Source of the DNA: Roseateles_E cavernae
GTDB taxonomy: Bacteria > Pseudomonadota > Gammaproteobacteria > Burkholderiales > Burkholderiaceae_C
Direction of reading: 5' to 3'
DNA length: 64,000 nt
Assembly (NCBI RefSeq): GCF_040187885.1
Contig: NZ_JBDPLH010000007.1
Location: 1 to 64,000, forward strand
Positions 1 to 7,493 of this stretch are shown piece by piece. The notes beneath the pieces are model-generated. The model worked only from the letters and a program-made list of their open reading frames with translations. It did not search any database and was not told the origin of the DNA. A program made the position numbers and the translations under genes. Within the stretch, counting starts at the first letter, position 1; the number at the start of each line of letters is the position of its first letter.

Positions 1-3000
1 AGCTGGCCGGCCTGGCCACGGCCCAAGTGGCCGCCCTGTCCACCACCCAGCTGGCCAATCTGAGCAGCGAGGATCTCGCCGCGCTGACCAGCGATCAGGT
101 GCGTGCACTGACCACCGGCCAGCTCGGCGGCCTGAGCACGGTCCAGCTGGCCACGATCACCAGCGAGGATCTGCAAGCGCTGAAGACCGAGCAGATCCGC
201 GCGCTGGGCTCGGCCCAGCTCGGCGCCCTCTCCTCGGAGAACATCGTGGCGCTGCAGACCCAGCAGGTCGCGGCCCTGGGCTCGGCCCAGGTCGGCGGCT
301 TGGAGACGGAACAACTGGCCGCGATGGAATCGGCCGATCTGCGCGCGCTGAGCACGGCCGCGCTGCGCGCCCTGAGCACCGCCCAGATCGACGGACTGAG
401 TTCGGAGCAGATCGCCGCGCTGTCCACCCAGCAGATCGCCGCACTGAGCTCGGCGCCGCAGCTGGGCAACCTCAGCAGCGATGACCTGAGCGCGCTGACC
501 AGCGACCAGATCCGTGCGCTGAGCACCGCTCAGATCGCCGGGCTCACGACGGGCCAGATGGCGAACATCACCAGCGAAGATCTGCAGGCCTTCAAGACCG
601 AACAGGTCCGCGCGCTGGGCTCGGCCCAGCTCGGCGCCCTCTCCTCGGAGAACATCGTCGCGCTGCAAAGCCAGCAGGTTGCGGCCCTGGGTTCCGCCCA
701 GGTCGGCGGTCTTGAAACCGACCAGCTCGCGGCCATGGAATCGGCCGACCTGCGTGCGATGAACACGGCCGCGCTGCGCGCCCTGTCGACCGCGCAGATC
801 GACGGCCTGAGCACCGATCAGCTGGCCGGTCTGGCAACAGCACAGGTAGCCGCGCTGTCCACCACCCAGCTGGCGAACCTGAGCAGCGACGACTTCGCCG
901 CCTTCACCAGCGACCAGGTCCGCGCACTGACCACGGCCCAGATCGGCGGCCTGAGCACCGCCCAGGTCTCCACCATTGCCAGCGACGATCTGCAGGCCTT
1001 CAAGACCGAGCAGATCCGCGCCCTGGGCTCGGCCCAGCTCGGTGCGCTGAGCACCGAAAGCATCGTTGCGATGCAGACCCAACAGGTCGCGGCTCTGGGC
1101 TCGGCCCAGGTCGGCGGTCTGGAGACCGACCAACTGGCGGCGATGGAGTCGGCCGATCTGCGTGCGATGAACACGGCCGCGCTGCGTGCCCTGTCCACCG
1201 CCCAGCTCGACAGCCTGGCCTCCGAACAGATCGGCGCACTGGCCACGGCCCAGGTTGCCGCCCTGTCGACCACCCAGCTGGCCAATATGAGCAGCGAGGA
1301 TCTCGCCGCGCTGACCAGCGACCAGGTGCGTGCCTTGGGCACCGGACAGATTGCCGGGCTCTCGACGGCTCAGCTGGCCACGATCACCAGCGAGGACTTG
1401 CAGGCGCTGAAGACCGAGCAGATTCGTGCCCTGGGCTCGACCCAGCTCGGCGCGCTGAGCAGCGAAAACATCGCCGCGCTGCAAAGCCAGCAGGTCGCGG
1501 CCCTGGGTTCCGCCCAGGTCGGCGGTCTTGAAACCGACCAGCTCGCGGCCATGGAGTCGGCCGACCTGCGTGCGATGAACACGGCCGCGCTGCGCGCCCT
1601 GTCGACCGCCCAGCTCGACAGCCTGGCCTCCGAGCAGATCGGCGCACTGGCCACCGGTCAGGTGGCGGCCTTGTCGACCACCCAGCTGAGCAGCATGAGC
1701 AGCGAGGACCTGGCCGCGCTGAGCAGCGATCAGCTGCGCGCACTGAGCACCGGTCAGATCGTCAGCCTGAGCACGGCCCAGCTGGCCACCATCACCAGCG
1801 AGGACCTGCAAGCGCTGAAGACCGAACAGATCCGCGCGCTGAGCTCGGCTCAGCTGGCGGCCCTGTCGACCGAGAACATCGAGGATCTGCAGACCCAGCA
1901 GGTCGCGGCCCTGGGCTCGGCCCAGGTCGCCGGCCTGAACACCGACCAGTTGCTGGCGATGGAGTCCGAAGACCTGCGAGCGCTGTCGACCGCCGCCGTC
2001 CGCGCGCTGTCGACTGCACAGCTCGACAGCCTGGGCTCGGCAGAGATCTCGGTGCTGCAGACCGCACAGGTGGCCGCCTTGTCGACCACCCAGCTGGCCA
2101 ATCTGAGCAGCGAGGATCTGGCCGGACTGAGCAGTGACCAGGTGCGTGCGCTGAGCACCGGCCAGCTCGGCGGGCTCACCACCGCCCAGATGGCCACGCT
2201 GACCAGCGAGGATCTGCAGGCCCTGAAGACCGAACAGGTGCGGGCGCTGAGCTCGGCCCAGATCGGCGCCCTGTCGACCGAGAACATCGAGGCCTTGCTG
2301 ACCCAGCAGGTCGCCGCGCTGAGCTCGGGCCAGATCGCCGGCATGGGCACGGCCCAGATCGAGGCGATGCAGACGGCCGATGTGTCGTCCATCACCTCGG
2401 CGGCGCTGCGCGGCCTGACGACGGCGCAGTTCGAAGCCTTCAGCTCGGCCCAGATCGGCGCACTGACCGGCGCCCAGATCGCTGGCCTGGGCACGGCCCA
2501 GATCAGCGGTCTGACCACCGAGGATCTGAACGCCTTCCGCACCGACCAGTTCGCCGGCCTCTCGTCGGTGCAGCTGGCCAGCCTGTCGACCTTGCAGGTC
2601 TCGTCGCTGGAAACTGCGGATCTGCAGGCCATCAGCTCGGCCAGCATCCGGGCGCTGACCACCGGCCAGCTGTCGGTGCTGAGCTCGGAGCAGATCGTCG
2701 CGCTGAGCAGCAACCAGATCGGTGCGCTGAGCTCGGCCCAGGCATCGGGCCTGACCACGCAGCAGATCGTCGCGATCGAGACCGCCGACATCGGCGCCCT
2801 CGGCACGGCCACCCTGCGTGCGCTCGCCACCGACCGGATCGAGGCGCTGAGCTCCGAGCAGGTCGCGGCACTCAGCGTGGCCCAGGCCAGCGCGCTGAGC
2901 TCGGCCCAGATCAACACCCTGGCGACCGAGGATCTGAACGCGCTGGGCACCCAGCACTTCGCGGCGCTGACCTCGGTGCAGATCCAGGGCCTGGCCACCG

Positions 3001-4541
3001 CGCAAGTCCTGGCGCTTGAATCGCAGGATCTGCGTGCGATCAATATCTTCAGCCTGCGAGCCCTCAGCACCGAGCAGCTCGGCGCGCTGAGCACCGAGCA
3101 GATGACTCAGCTGAGCAATCTGCAGCTCGGCGCACTGAGCACGGCCCAGGTCGCCTCGCTGGCCACCGAGGATGTGGCAGCGCTGAGCAGCAGCCAGGTC
3201 ACGGCGCTGACCTCGTCTCAGCTCGGCGCCATGGGTACCCACCAGATTGCGGCGCTGGACAGCGAGGACATCGCGGCCATCAGCACGGCCAATCTGCGTG
3301 CCCTGGACTCGGCGGACTTCAGCGCGCTGAGCAGCGGCCAGATCGAAGCCTTGGGCAGTGCGCAGTGGGCGGCCATCAGCAGCGCCCAGGTCCAGGGCAT
3401 AGAGACGGTGGATCTGCAGGCGATCGCGACCGAGGAGCTGCGTGCACTGAGCACGGCGGCCCTGCGCAGCCTGTCGACCGAGCATATCGAGGCCCTGAGC
3501 ACCGAGCAGGTCGCCGCGCTGAGCACCCAGCAGGTGGCGGGTCTGAGCACGATCCAGGTCACGGCGCTGGAAACGGCCGACATCGTCGCGATGAGCACCG
3601 CCCAGCTCGCCAGCCTGAGCTCCGTGCAGGTCGGGGCACTGGAGACCGAGCACATCCGTGCCCTGGCCACCGAGGACATCACGGCACTGAGCACCGGCCA
3701 GATCGACGGGCTGAGCACCGCGCAGATCGTGTCCTTCGCCACCGAGCAGATCCAGGGCTTCGAAACCCGGGATCTGGCCAGCATGACCATGGACCAGGTC
3801 TCGGCCTTCACCTCCGAGCAGATGAGCGCGATGGACTCCGGTCAGATCGATGCGCTCTTCCTGGCCACGCCCATCGTGCTGGATCTGGACGGCAACGGTG
3901 TCCAGACCCTGGCGGCCAGCGAGGGCGTCAGCTTCGACATGAACGGCACGGGCAATGCCCAGCGCTGGGGTTGGGCGGGCAAGCAGGACGGCCTGCTGGC
4001 GATGGACAGGAATGGCGACGGCCAGATCAATGACGGCAGCGAGCTGTTCGGCACCGGCACCACCTTGAGCAGCGGTCAGCGCGCGGGCAACGGCTTCGCG
4101 GCGATGCTGGATCTCGACAGCAATGGCGACCACAAGCTGGATGCCAACGATGCCGAGTTCTACAAGCTCAAGGTCTGGGTGGACGGCAATAGCGACGGCA
4201 AGACCGATGTCAACGAGCTGCGCGGCCTGGTCGATATGGGCATCGGCTCCCTGGATCTGAAGGCCAGCACCGGCACCGAGATCGACAACGGCAATCTGCT
4301 GGGTCTGGTGTCCAGCTACACCACCACCGATGGCGCCAGCCACGCGATGGCCGATGTCTGGTTCGCCAAGGATCAGCCGCCGCAGCTCAGCGACCTGCTG
4401 GCCCAGCCCGAGGCCAATCTGCTGGGCGCCCTGCCGAGCGCCGTGGTGACACCGCCGCAGACCAGCGGTCCGGATGCCGCGCTGCTGAGGCTCAAGCCCA
4501 GCGATGAGGACGACCTGAACCGCCTGCCGCCGCTGATCTAA
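1..4541 (+). CDS. Giant octapeptide-repeat protein with RTX/FrpC-like calcium-binding C-terminus (5' partial)
   Basis: The frame is open from the left edge, and the codons before the GTG at 27 already encode the same repeats, so the true start lies outside the window. About 1,512 residues are visible. Bases 12-3854 encode 160 consecutive octads, consensus L-S-T-x-Q-[ILV]-x-[AG], rich in Ser/Thr and without Cys. After a short linker, bases 3870-4290 encode acidic loops of the calcium-binding type (DLDGNGVQ, DRNGDGQINDGSE, DLDSNGDHKLD, DGNSDGKTD), like the C-terminal region of FrpC/RTX proteins exported by type I secretion. The last residues are acidic then hydrophobic, as in many type I substrates. 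A strong terminator follows. The convergent operon encodes a type I exporter and protein-glycosylation candidates, so I infer a secreted or surface-anchored, possibly glycosylated adhesin or matrix protein. The repeat family is not one I can name; the adhesin role is inferred. Confidence 0.85.
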   Translation, partial: LAGLATAQVAALSTTQLANLSSEDLAALTSDQVRALTTGQLGGLSTVQLATITSEDLQALKTEQIRALGSAQLGALSSENIVALQTQQVAALGSAQVGGLETEQLAAMESADLRALSTAALRALSTAQIDGLSSEQIAALSTQQIAALSSAPQLGNLSSDDLSALTSDQIRALSTAQIAGLTTGQMANITSEDLQAFKTEQVRALGSAQLGALSSENIVALQSQQVAALGSAQVGGLETDQLAAMESADLRAMNTAALRALSTAQIDGLSTDQLAGLATAQVAALSTTQLANLSSDDFAAFTSDQVRALTTAQIGGLSTAQVSTIASDDLQAFKTEQIRALGSAQLGALSTESIVAMQTQQVAALGSAQVGGLETDQLAAMESADLRAMNTAALRALSTAQLDSLASEQIGALATAQVAALSTTQLANMSSEDLAALTSDQVRALGTGQIAGLSTAQLATITSEDLQALKTEQIRALGSTQLGALSSENIAALQSQQVAALGSAQVGGLETDQLAAMESADLRAMNTAALRALSTAQLDSLASEQIGALATGQVAALSTTQLSSMSSEDLAALSSDQLRALSTGQIVSLSTAQLATITSEDLQALKTEQIRALSSAQLAALSTENIEDLQTQQVAALGSAQVAGLNTDQLLAMESEDLRALSTAAVRALSTAQLDSLGSAEISVLQTAQVAALSTTQLANLSSEDLAGLSSDQVRALSTGQLGGLTTAQMATLTSEDLQALKTEQVRALSSAQIGALSTENIEALLTQQVAALSSGQIAGMGTAQIEAMQTADVSSITSAALRGLTTAQFEAFSSAQIGALTGAQIAGLGTAQISGLTTEDLNAFRTDQFAGLSSVQLASLSTLQVSSLETADLQAISSASIRALTTGQLSVLSSEQIVALSSNQIGALSSAQASGLTTQQIVAIETADIGALGTATLRALATDRIEALSSEQVAALSVAQASALSSAQINTLATEDLNALGTQHFAALTSVQIQGLATAQVLALESQDLRAINIFSLRALSTEQLGALSTEQMTQLSNLQLGALSTAQVASLATEDVAALSSSQVTALTSSQLGAMGTHQIAALDSEDIAAISTANLRALDSADFSALSSGQIEALGSAQWAAISSAQVQGIETVDLQAIATEELRALSTAALRSLSTEHIEALSTEQVAALSTQQVAGLSTIQVTALETADIVAMSTAQLASLSSVQVGALETEHIRALATEDITALSTGQIDGLSTAQIVSFATEQIQGFETRDLASMTMDQVSAFTSEQMSAMDSGQIDALFLATPIVLDLDGNGVQTLAASEGVSFDMNGTGNAQRWGWAGKQDGLLAMDRNGDGQINDGSELFGTGTTLSSGQRAGNGFAAMLDLDSNGDHKLDANDAEFYKLKVWVDGNSDGKTDVNELRGLVDMGIGSLDLKASTGTEIDNGNLLGLVSSYTTTDGASHAMADVWFAKDQPPQLSDLLAQPEANLLGALPSAVVTPPQTSGPDAALLRLKPSDEDDLNRLPPLI
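12..3854 (+). repeat. Array of 160 in-frame 24-bp octad repeats
   Basis: Every 24 bp encodes one octad of pattern [LIMF]-x-[ST]-x-[QDEN]-[LIVF]-x-[AGS]. The count closes exactly: 160 octads plus one extra Pro codon (456-458) span bases 12-3854. Position 3 is almost always Ser or Thr and position 2 often is. The pattern resembles a helix N-cap: hydrophobic residue, Ser cap, third residue Gln/Glu, then another hydrophobic residue. Each octad may therefore start a short helical turn of a solenoid. That structural reading is inference. Confidence 0.95.
60..3854 (+). repeat. Higher-order 408-bp (17-octad, 136-residue) super-repeats
   Basis: Asp-bearing octads (ending in EDLxA or ADLxA) recur at positions 1, 5 and 12 of a 17-octad unit. 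Unit starts are 60, 471, 879, 1287, 1695, 2103 and 2511. Spacing is exactly 408 bp except for the first (411 bp, one Pro codon inserted). Unit 8 starts at 2919 but has only 10 octads. Unit 9 starts at 3159 with 17 octads and the third Asp octad one place early. Unit 10 starts at 3567 and is cut after 12 octads by the C-terminal domain. Units 1-6 are close copies; later units have diverged. Confidence 0.93.
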
Positions 4542-4561
4542 AGGCCAGGCGCCCCCCCAAG

Positions 4562-4596
4562 GGCCCGGATGCCGACCCAGGCATCCGGGCCTTTTT
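4562..4596 (+). terminator. Rho-independent terminator of the repeat-protein gene
   Basis: A perfect 12-bp stem (4562-4573 with 4580-4591), a 6-base loop and five T residues lie 20 bp after the stop codon of the giant gene. Confidence 0.93.
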
Positions 4597-4616
4597 CCAT
4601 GGTGGGCTGCGGACGC

Positions 4617-4641
4617 AAAAAAACCCGCGGCGCGGCGGGTT
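4617..4641 (-). terminator. Rho-independent terminator of the 19-gene minus-strand operon
   Basis: Read on the minus strand, a 7-bp stem (4635-4641 with 4622-4628) is followed by a run of T residues (complement of the A run at 4617-4623). It lies 22 bp beyond the stop of the last operon gene and back to back with the terminator of the convergent repeat gene. Confidence 0.85.
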
Positions 4642-4663
4642 GGGTCGGGAGGGGGTGTGCGGC

Positions 4664-5533
4664 CTAGGCCGGGTGCTTGTCGAAGAAGCGCTGGATCACC
4701 GTGCGGATATCGCGCCGGCGCATCAGCTCATAGCCCTGCAGCGCGTAGCGCTCGCGGGCCGCATCGTCGGCCACCAGGGCCTCGCAGGCGGCCTGCAGCT
4801 GCTCGGTCTTGACGAACTGCAGCGCGTCGTCCTGGCGCAGATCGTCCTCGATCTCCAGTTCCTCGCTGTAGTCGCAGACCACCGCCTTGCGATTGGCCAG
4901 TAGATAGGAGACGCGCACGATCTCGAAGATAGTGCCGCGCGAGAAGTTCACCACCACCTTGGCACGGGCGATGAACTCGTCGCGCTGCTTGCCCCAAACA
5001 TTGCACAGCGTCATCACCGACAGCCCGCTCAGATCGCGACGCAGGCCCGAGACCTTGTGCAGCGCCTCCATGCGGTCGGCGGTGATATTGCCGTAGTACA
5101 GCACGTCGATGTCCTGGGCCACGCCCTGCGGCACCTTCTCCAGGTTTGGCGCATAGGCGGTCAGCGCGTGGTAGGCCGGGAAGCGCGGCTGGATCGCATT
5201 CCAGCTCGCGACATTGCTCTGGCTGTAGTCCCAGATCTGGAAACGGTCGGCCACATACTGGGCGCCGGTGCCACGCAGATCCTTGTCCGCATAGCGCTCC
5301 ATATTGAAGAAGATGGTGCCGCTCGGAAAGCTGTCGATCAGGCCCAGCTGCAGCGGGATCTGGAAGCCGAACACGATGTTCAGCGCCTCGGGATCGAAGT
5401 GGTTGATGCGGCGCTGCACCTCGTGGCCGAGTGCGGCAAAGCCCCAGTGATAGGACTCCACCACCTCGTTATAGGCGTCGAGAATGCCCACCTTGGGGTG
5501 GAAGGGGTTGTACTGGACCAGGCAGATCTTCAT
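4664..5533 (-). CDS. Putative GT-B-type glycosyltransferase (CgeB/GT4-like)
   Basis: This 289-residue protein starts at MKICLVQYNPF, with the start codon 7 bp after the stop of the upstream gene. The C-terminal half looks like the nucleotide-sugar-binding lobe of GT-B enzymes: a strand IDVLYYGN near the domain boundary, then FSRGTIFEIVRVSYLLANRKAVV resembling the family's E-x7-E region, followed by the usual acidic strand and terminal helices. No signal peptide or membrane segment is seen, so it is probably cytoplasmic. It is the last gene of the operon and likely adds one sugar of the glycan. The donor and acceptor cannot be read from sequence, and the family assignment is moderate because similarity is structural rather than motif-exact. 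Confidence 0.6.
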   Translation of the reverse strand: MKICLVQYNPFHPKVGILDAYNEVVESYHWGFAALGHEVQRRINHFDPEALNIVFGFQIPLQLGLIDSFPSGTIFFNMERYADKDLRGTGAQYVADRFQIWDYSQSNVASWNAIQPRFPAYHALTAYAPNLEKVPQGVAQDIDVLYYGNITADRMEALHKVSGLRRDLSGLSVMTLCNVWGKQRDEFIARAKVVVNFSRGTIFEIVRVSYLLANRKAVVCDYSEELEIEDDLRQDDALQFVKTEQLQAACEALVADDAARERYALQGYELMRRRDIRTVIQRFFDKHPA

Positions 5534-5540
5534 GGGGTTC

Positions 5541-6497
5541 TCAATCAGGCAGCAAGTCCATCGGGTGGGCCCGCACCAGATAACGCTCGGCACTTTCCAC
5601 CAGCACCAGACGGGCGCCGACGCTCTTGCAGTAGCGGAAATCGATCATCGTGTTCCAGACAAAGTGCACCTGGCCGAAGAAGCTCGCCAGCAGGTCCGAG
5701 AAACCGATGTCGAAGGCATAGCTGTCGCCGAAGATCACGACCGCTTCCTGGTAGGGCGCGGCCGGGTTCTGCAGCACATAGTGGTTGCCGACATGGGCAC
5801 CGGTGGTGGCCATCAGGCGGTTGTCATAGACCGGCGGCGCGCGCCGGGCGATGCTGAGCACGCTCTCATAGCAGGGCTCGGCCGTGTACTTCAGCAGCAG
5901 GTCATGACGCCACCAGCTGCGCATCAGCGGCAGCAGCCGGACATCGAAATGCCGCTCGGGCCAGACCGAGGCCATCAGCGCGGCAAAGCCGAACCAGGCG
6001 CCGCTGAGGGCCCAATGGCTGTTGCCGCGAAACACCAGCTCGGCCCGCCAGGATTCGGCGCGCAGCCGCTCCAGCGGATAGACCAGGGCACCGGCCGGCA
6101 TGGCCTGCAGCAGCTGCTGCACCGGCCGCTCGCCGCGCACCTGGGCCGAGCCGGCGGGCCAGCGGGCCTCGGGGATGATGGACTGCTTCTCGGGGACGAC
6201 CAGGTGCGCGAAGCGCGCGCCTATGGCCGCGCTGGCCGCGAGACGGCGCTCGAACACCTGGCGCCATTCGGCCAGCCCGCCTTCGCTCAGGCGCAGCTCG
6301 CCCAGATATTGCTGCTCCCAGCTGTTATTGCCATTGGCGATGAACTGCCAGCCATCAACCCCGGTGATCGCCACCTGGTCGGCCGACAGCGCGCCGAAGG
6401 GCCGGTCATACAGAGCGGCCAGGCGCTGGTGATTGGCCTCGGCCAGCGCGCGCTCGGCGGCCAGAAACTCGGACAGCTGCTCTTCTTCGCTCATCAT
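5541..6497 (-). CDS. AlgX/AlgJ-like SGNH sugar O-acetyltransferase-related protein
   Basis: This 318-residue protein carries the SGNH-type features of alginate acetylation proteins: DGWQFIANGNNS near residue 48, a VVPEKQS strand typical of AlgJ/AlgX, GNSHWA (the position of the Asp/His block) and a late GDSYAFD nucleophile-serine motif. AlgX and AlgJ work in the periplasm with a membrane O-acyltransferase (MBOAT). Here the N-terminus is acidic with no signal peptide, and no MBOAT gene is in the operon. It may act in the cytoplasm on a nucleotide-sugar or acyl intermediate, or use a partner encoded elsewhere. It sits 9 bp after the GT2 gene and 7 bp before the last glycosyltransferase gene, so it is part of the glycan set. 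Family assignment is good; exact activity is unknown. Confidence 0.72.
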   Translation of the reverse strand: MMSEEEQLSEFLAAERALAEANHQRLAALYDRPFGALSADQVAITGVDGWQFIANGNNSWEQQYLGELRLSEGGLAEWRQVFERRLAASAAIGARFAHLVVPEKQSIIPEARWPAGSAQVRGERPVQQLLQAMPAGALVYPLERLRAESWRAELVFRGNSHWALSGAWFGFAALMASVWPERHFDVRLLPLMRSWWRHDLLLKYTAEPCYESVLSIARRAPPVYDNRLMATTGAHVGNHYVLQNPAAPYQEAVVIFGDSYAFDIGFSDLLASFFGQVHFVWNTMIDFRYCKSVGARLVLVESAERYLVRAHPMDLLPD

Positions 6498-6506
6498 CCG
6501 AGGGCC

Positions 6507-7487
6507 TCAGGCCACCAGCGGCAGCGCACGCCGCGCCGCCGCGCCGCTGTAGACCTGCCACAGCGACAGGAACTCCGCCTCCGCCCCGGGCTCGCCGCGG
6601 CCCAGCGCCGGCAGCACCGCGCCGAGCGCGACCAGATCCTCCTGGGCGCCATAGCGATGCGCGATCAGCGGGGCCAGGCCGGCGATGTTCTGGGCCGCCG
6701 CCTCGGCGCTCAAGAGGCCCAGGCGGCGCCCGGACAGTGTCAGCGCCAGATAGGCCAGGTGGGCCAGCTTCAGCGGCCGCCCCATCGGGTTGGCCGAATG
6801 CTGCGCCGCGCTGGTGCGGAAGAAGCCCAGATGCTCGTTGATAAAGGCCAGCGGCTTGTCCACACTGGCCTTCAGAAAGGCGCCCAGATCCTCCAGGCCG
6901 GTGAAGCAGATGCCGTCCAGGCTGGGGTCGTCCAGCGGCTCGGCCATCGCGGCGCGGAAGGTCGCGTTCGAGAACTCGCCCAGCCAGTTGCCGCTGCGCC
7001 CGGCCGTGTGCTGGAACAGCAGCTCGGCACGCAGCTCCAGCAGGCGCTGCGGAAAGCTGGCCACCGCCTCGGGCACCGGCAGATCGCGGATCGGCTGGCC
7101 GCTTTCGGTGGCGGTCCAGCGCCGGCTTACCGCGACATTGACCTGGCCGCTGCTATGGGCCAGCAGATGGCGCTCGTAGAAGCTCGGGTAGGGAATGTCA
7201 TCGTCCAGCAGCAGATGGAACAGCTCGGTGGGTCGCTGGCGGAACAGCCACAGCAGGTGACGGAAGTTGTCGTAGGCGCCGCTGCGCGGCCCGGCGACGA
7301 CCTCGATGGCCAGATCGGCCACCAGGCTTTTCAGCGGCTCGGCGCTCAGCGCCGCGACGAAAGCCTGGTCGGGGCTGTCGTCGGAGATGATGACGCGGGC
7401 CGGCTTGACGGTCTGGTGGCGCAGTGCGGTCAGCAGCTCGATCAGATATTTGGGCTTGTAGGCCGGCACCAGGGTGGTGATCTGCAT
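6507..7487 (-). CDS. GT2-family glycosyltransferase
   Basis: This 326-residue protein begins with the GT-A fold signature of family 2: MQITTLVPAYKPKYLIELL, then IISDDSPD (nucleotide-binding acidic pair) and LLLDDDIPY near residue 93, the metal-binding DxD. The C-terminal third is Ala/Leu-rich and less typical. It is 6 bp after the aminotransferase gene, so it likely transfers the amino sugar or a neighbouring residue. No transmembrane segments are evident. The catalytic class is well supported; donor and acceptor are not. Confidence 0.85.
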   Translation of the reverse strand: MQITTLVPAYKPKYLIELLTALRHQTVKPARVIISDDSPDQAFVAALSAEPLKSLVADLAIEVVAGPRSGAYDNFRHLLWLFRQRPTELFHLLLDDDIPYPSFYERHLLAHSSGQVNVAVSRRWTATESGQPIRDLPVPEAVASFPQRLLELRAELLFQHTAGRSGNWLGEFSNATFRAAMAEPLDDPSLDGICFTGLEDLGAFLKASVDKPLAFINEHLGFFRTSAAQHSANPMGRPLKLAHLAYLALTLSGRRLGLLSAEAAAQNIAGLAPLIAHRYGAQEDLVALGAVLPALGRGEPGAEAEFLSLWQVYSGAAARRALPLVA

Positions 7488-7493
7488 GGCGGC

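Noticed and set aside
27..29. GTG at 27 as the start codon of the giant gene
   Set aside because: The same octad repeats are encoded in frame before it up to base 3, so the gene continues to the left of the window.
60..2510. CRISPR array or integron-like direct repeats
   Set aside because: Repeats are 408 bp, in frame and encode protein octads; there are no unique spacers.
95..3811. Many antisense open frames opposite the repeat gene
   Set aside because: They are by-products of the periodic high-GC sequence; Arg/Ser/Ala-rich translations show no domains.
12..3854. Heptad coiled coil or pentapeptide repeat
   Set aside because: The period is exactly 8 residues throughout, which fits neither.
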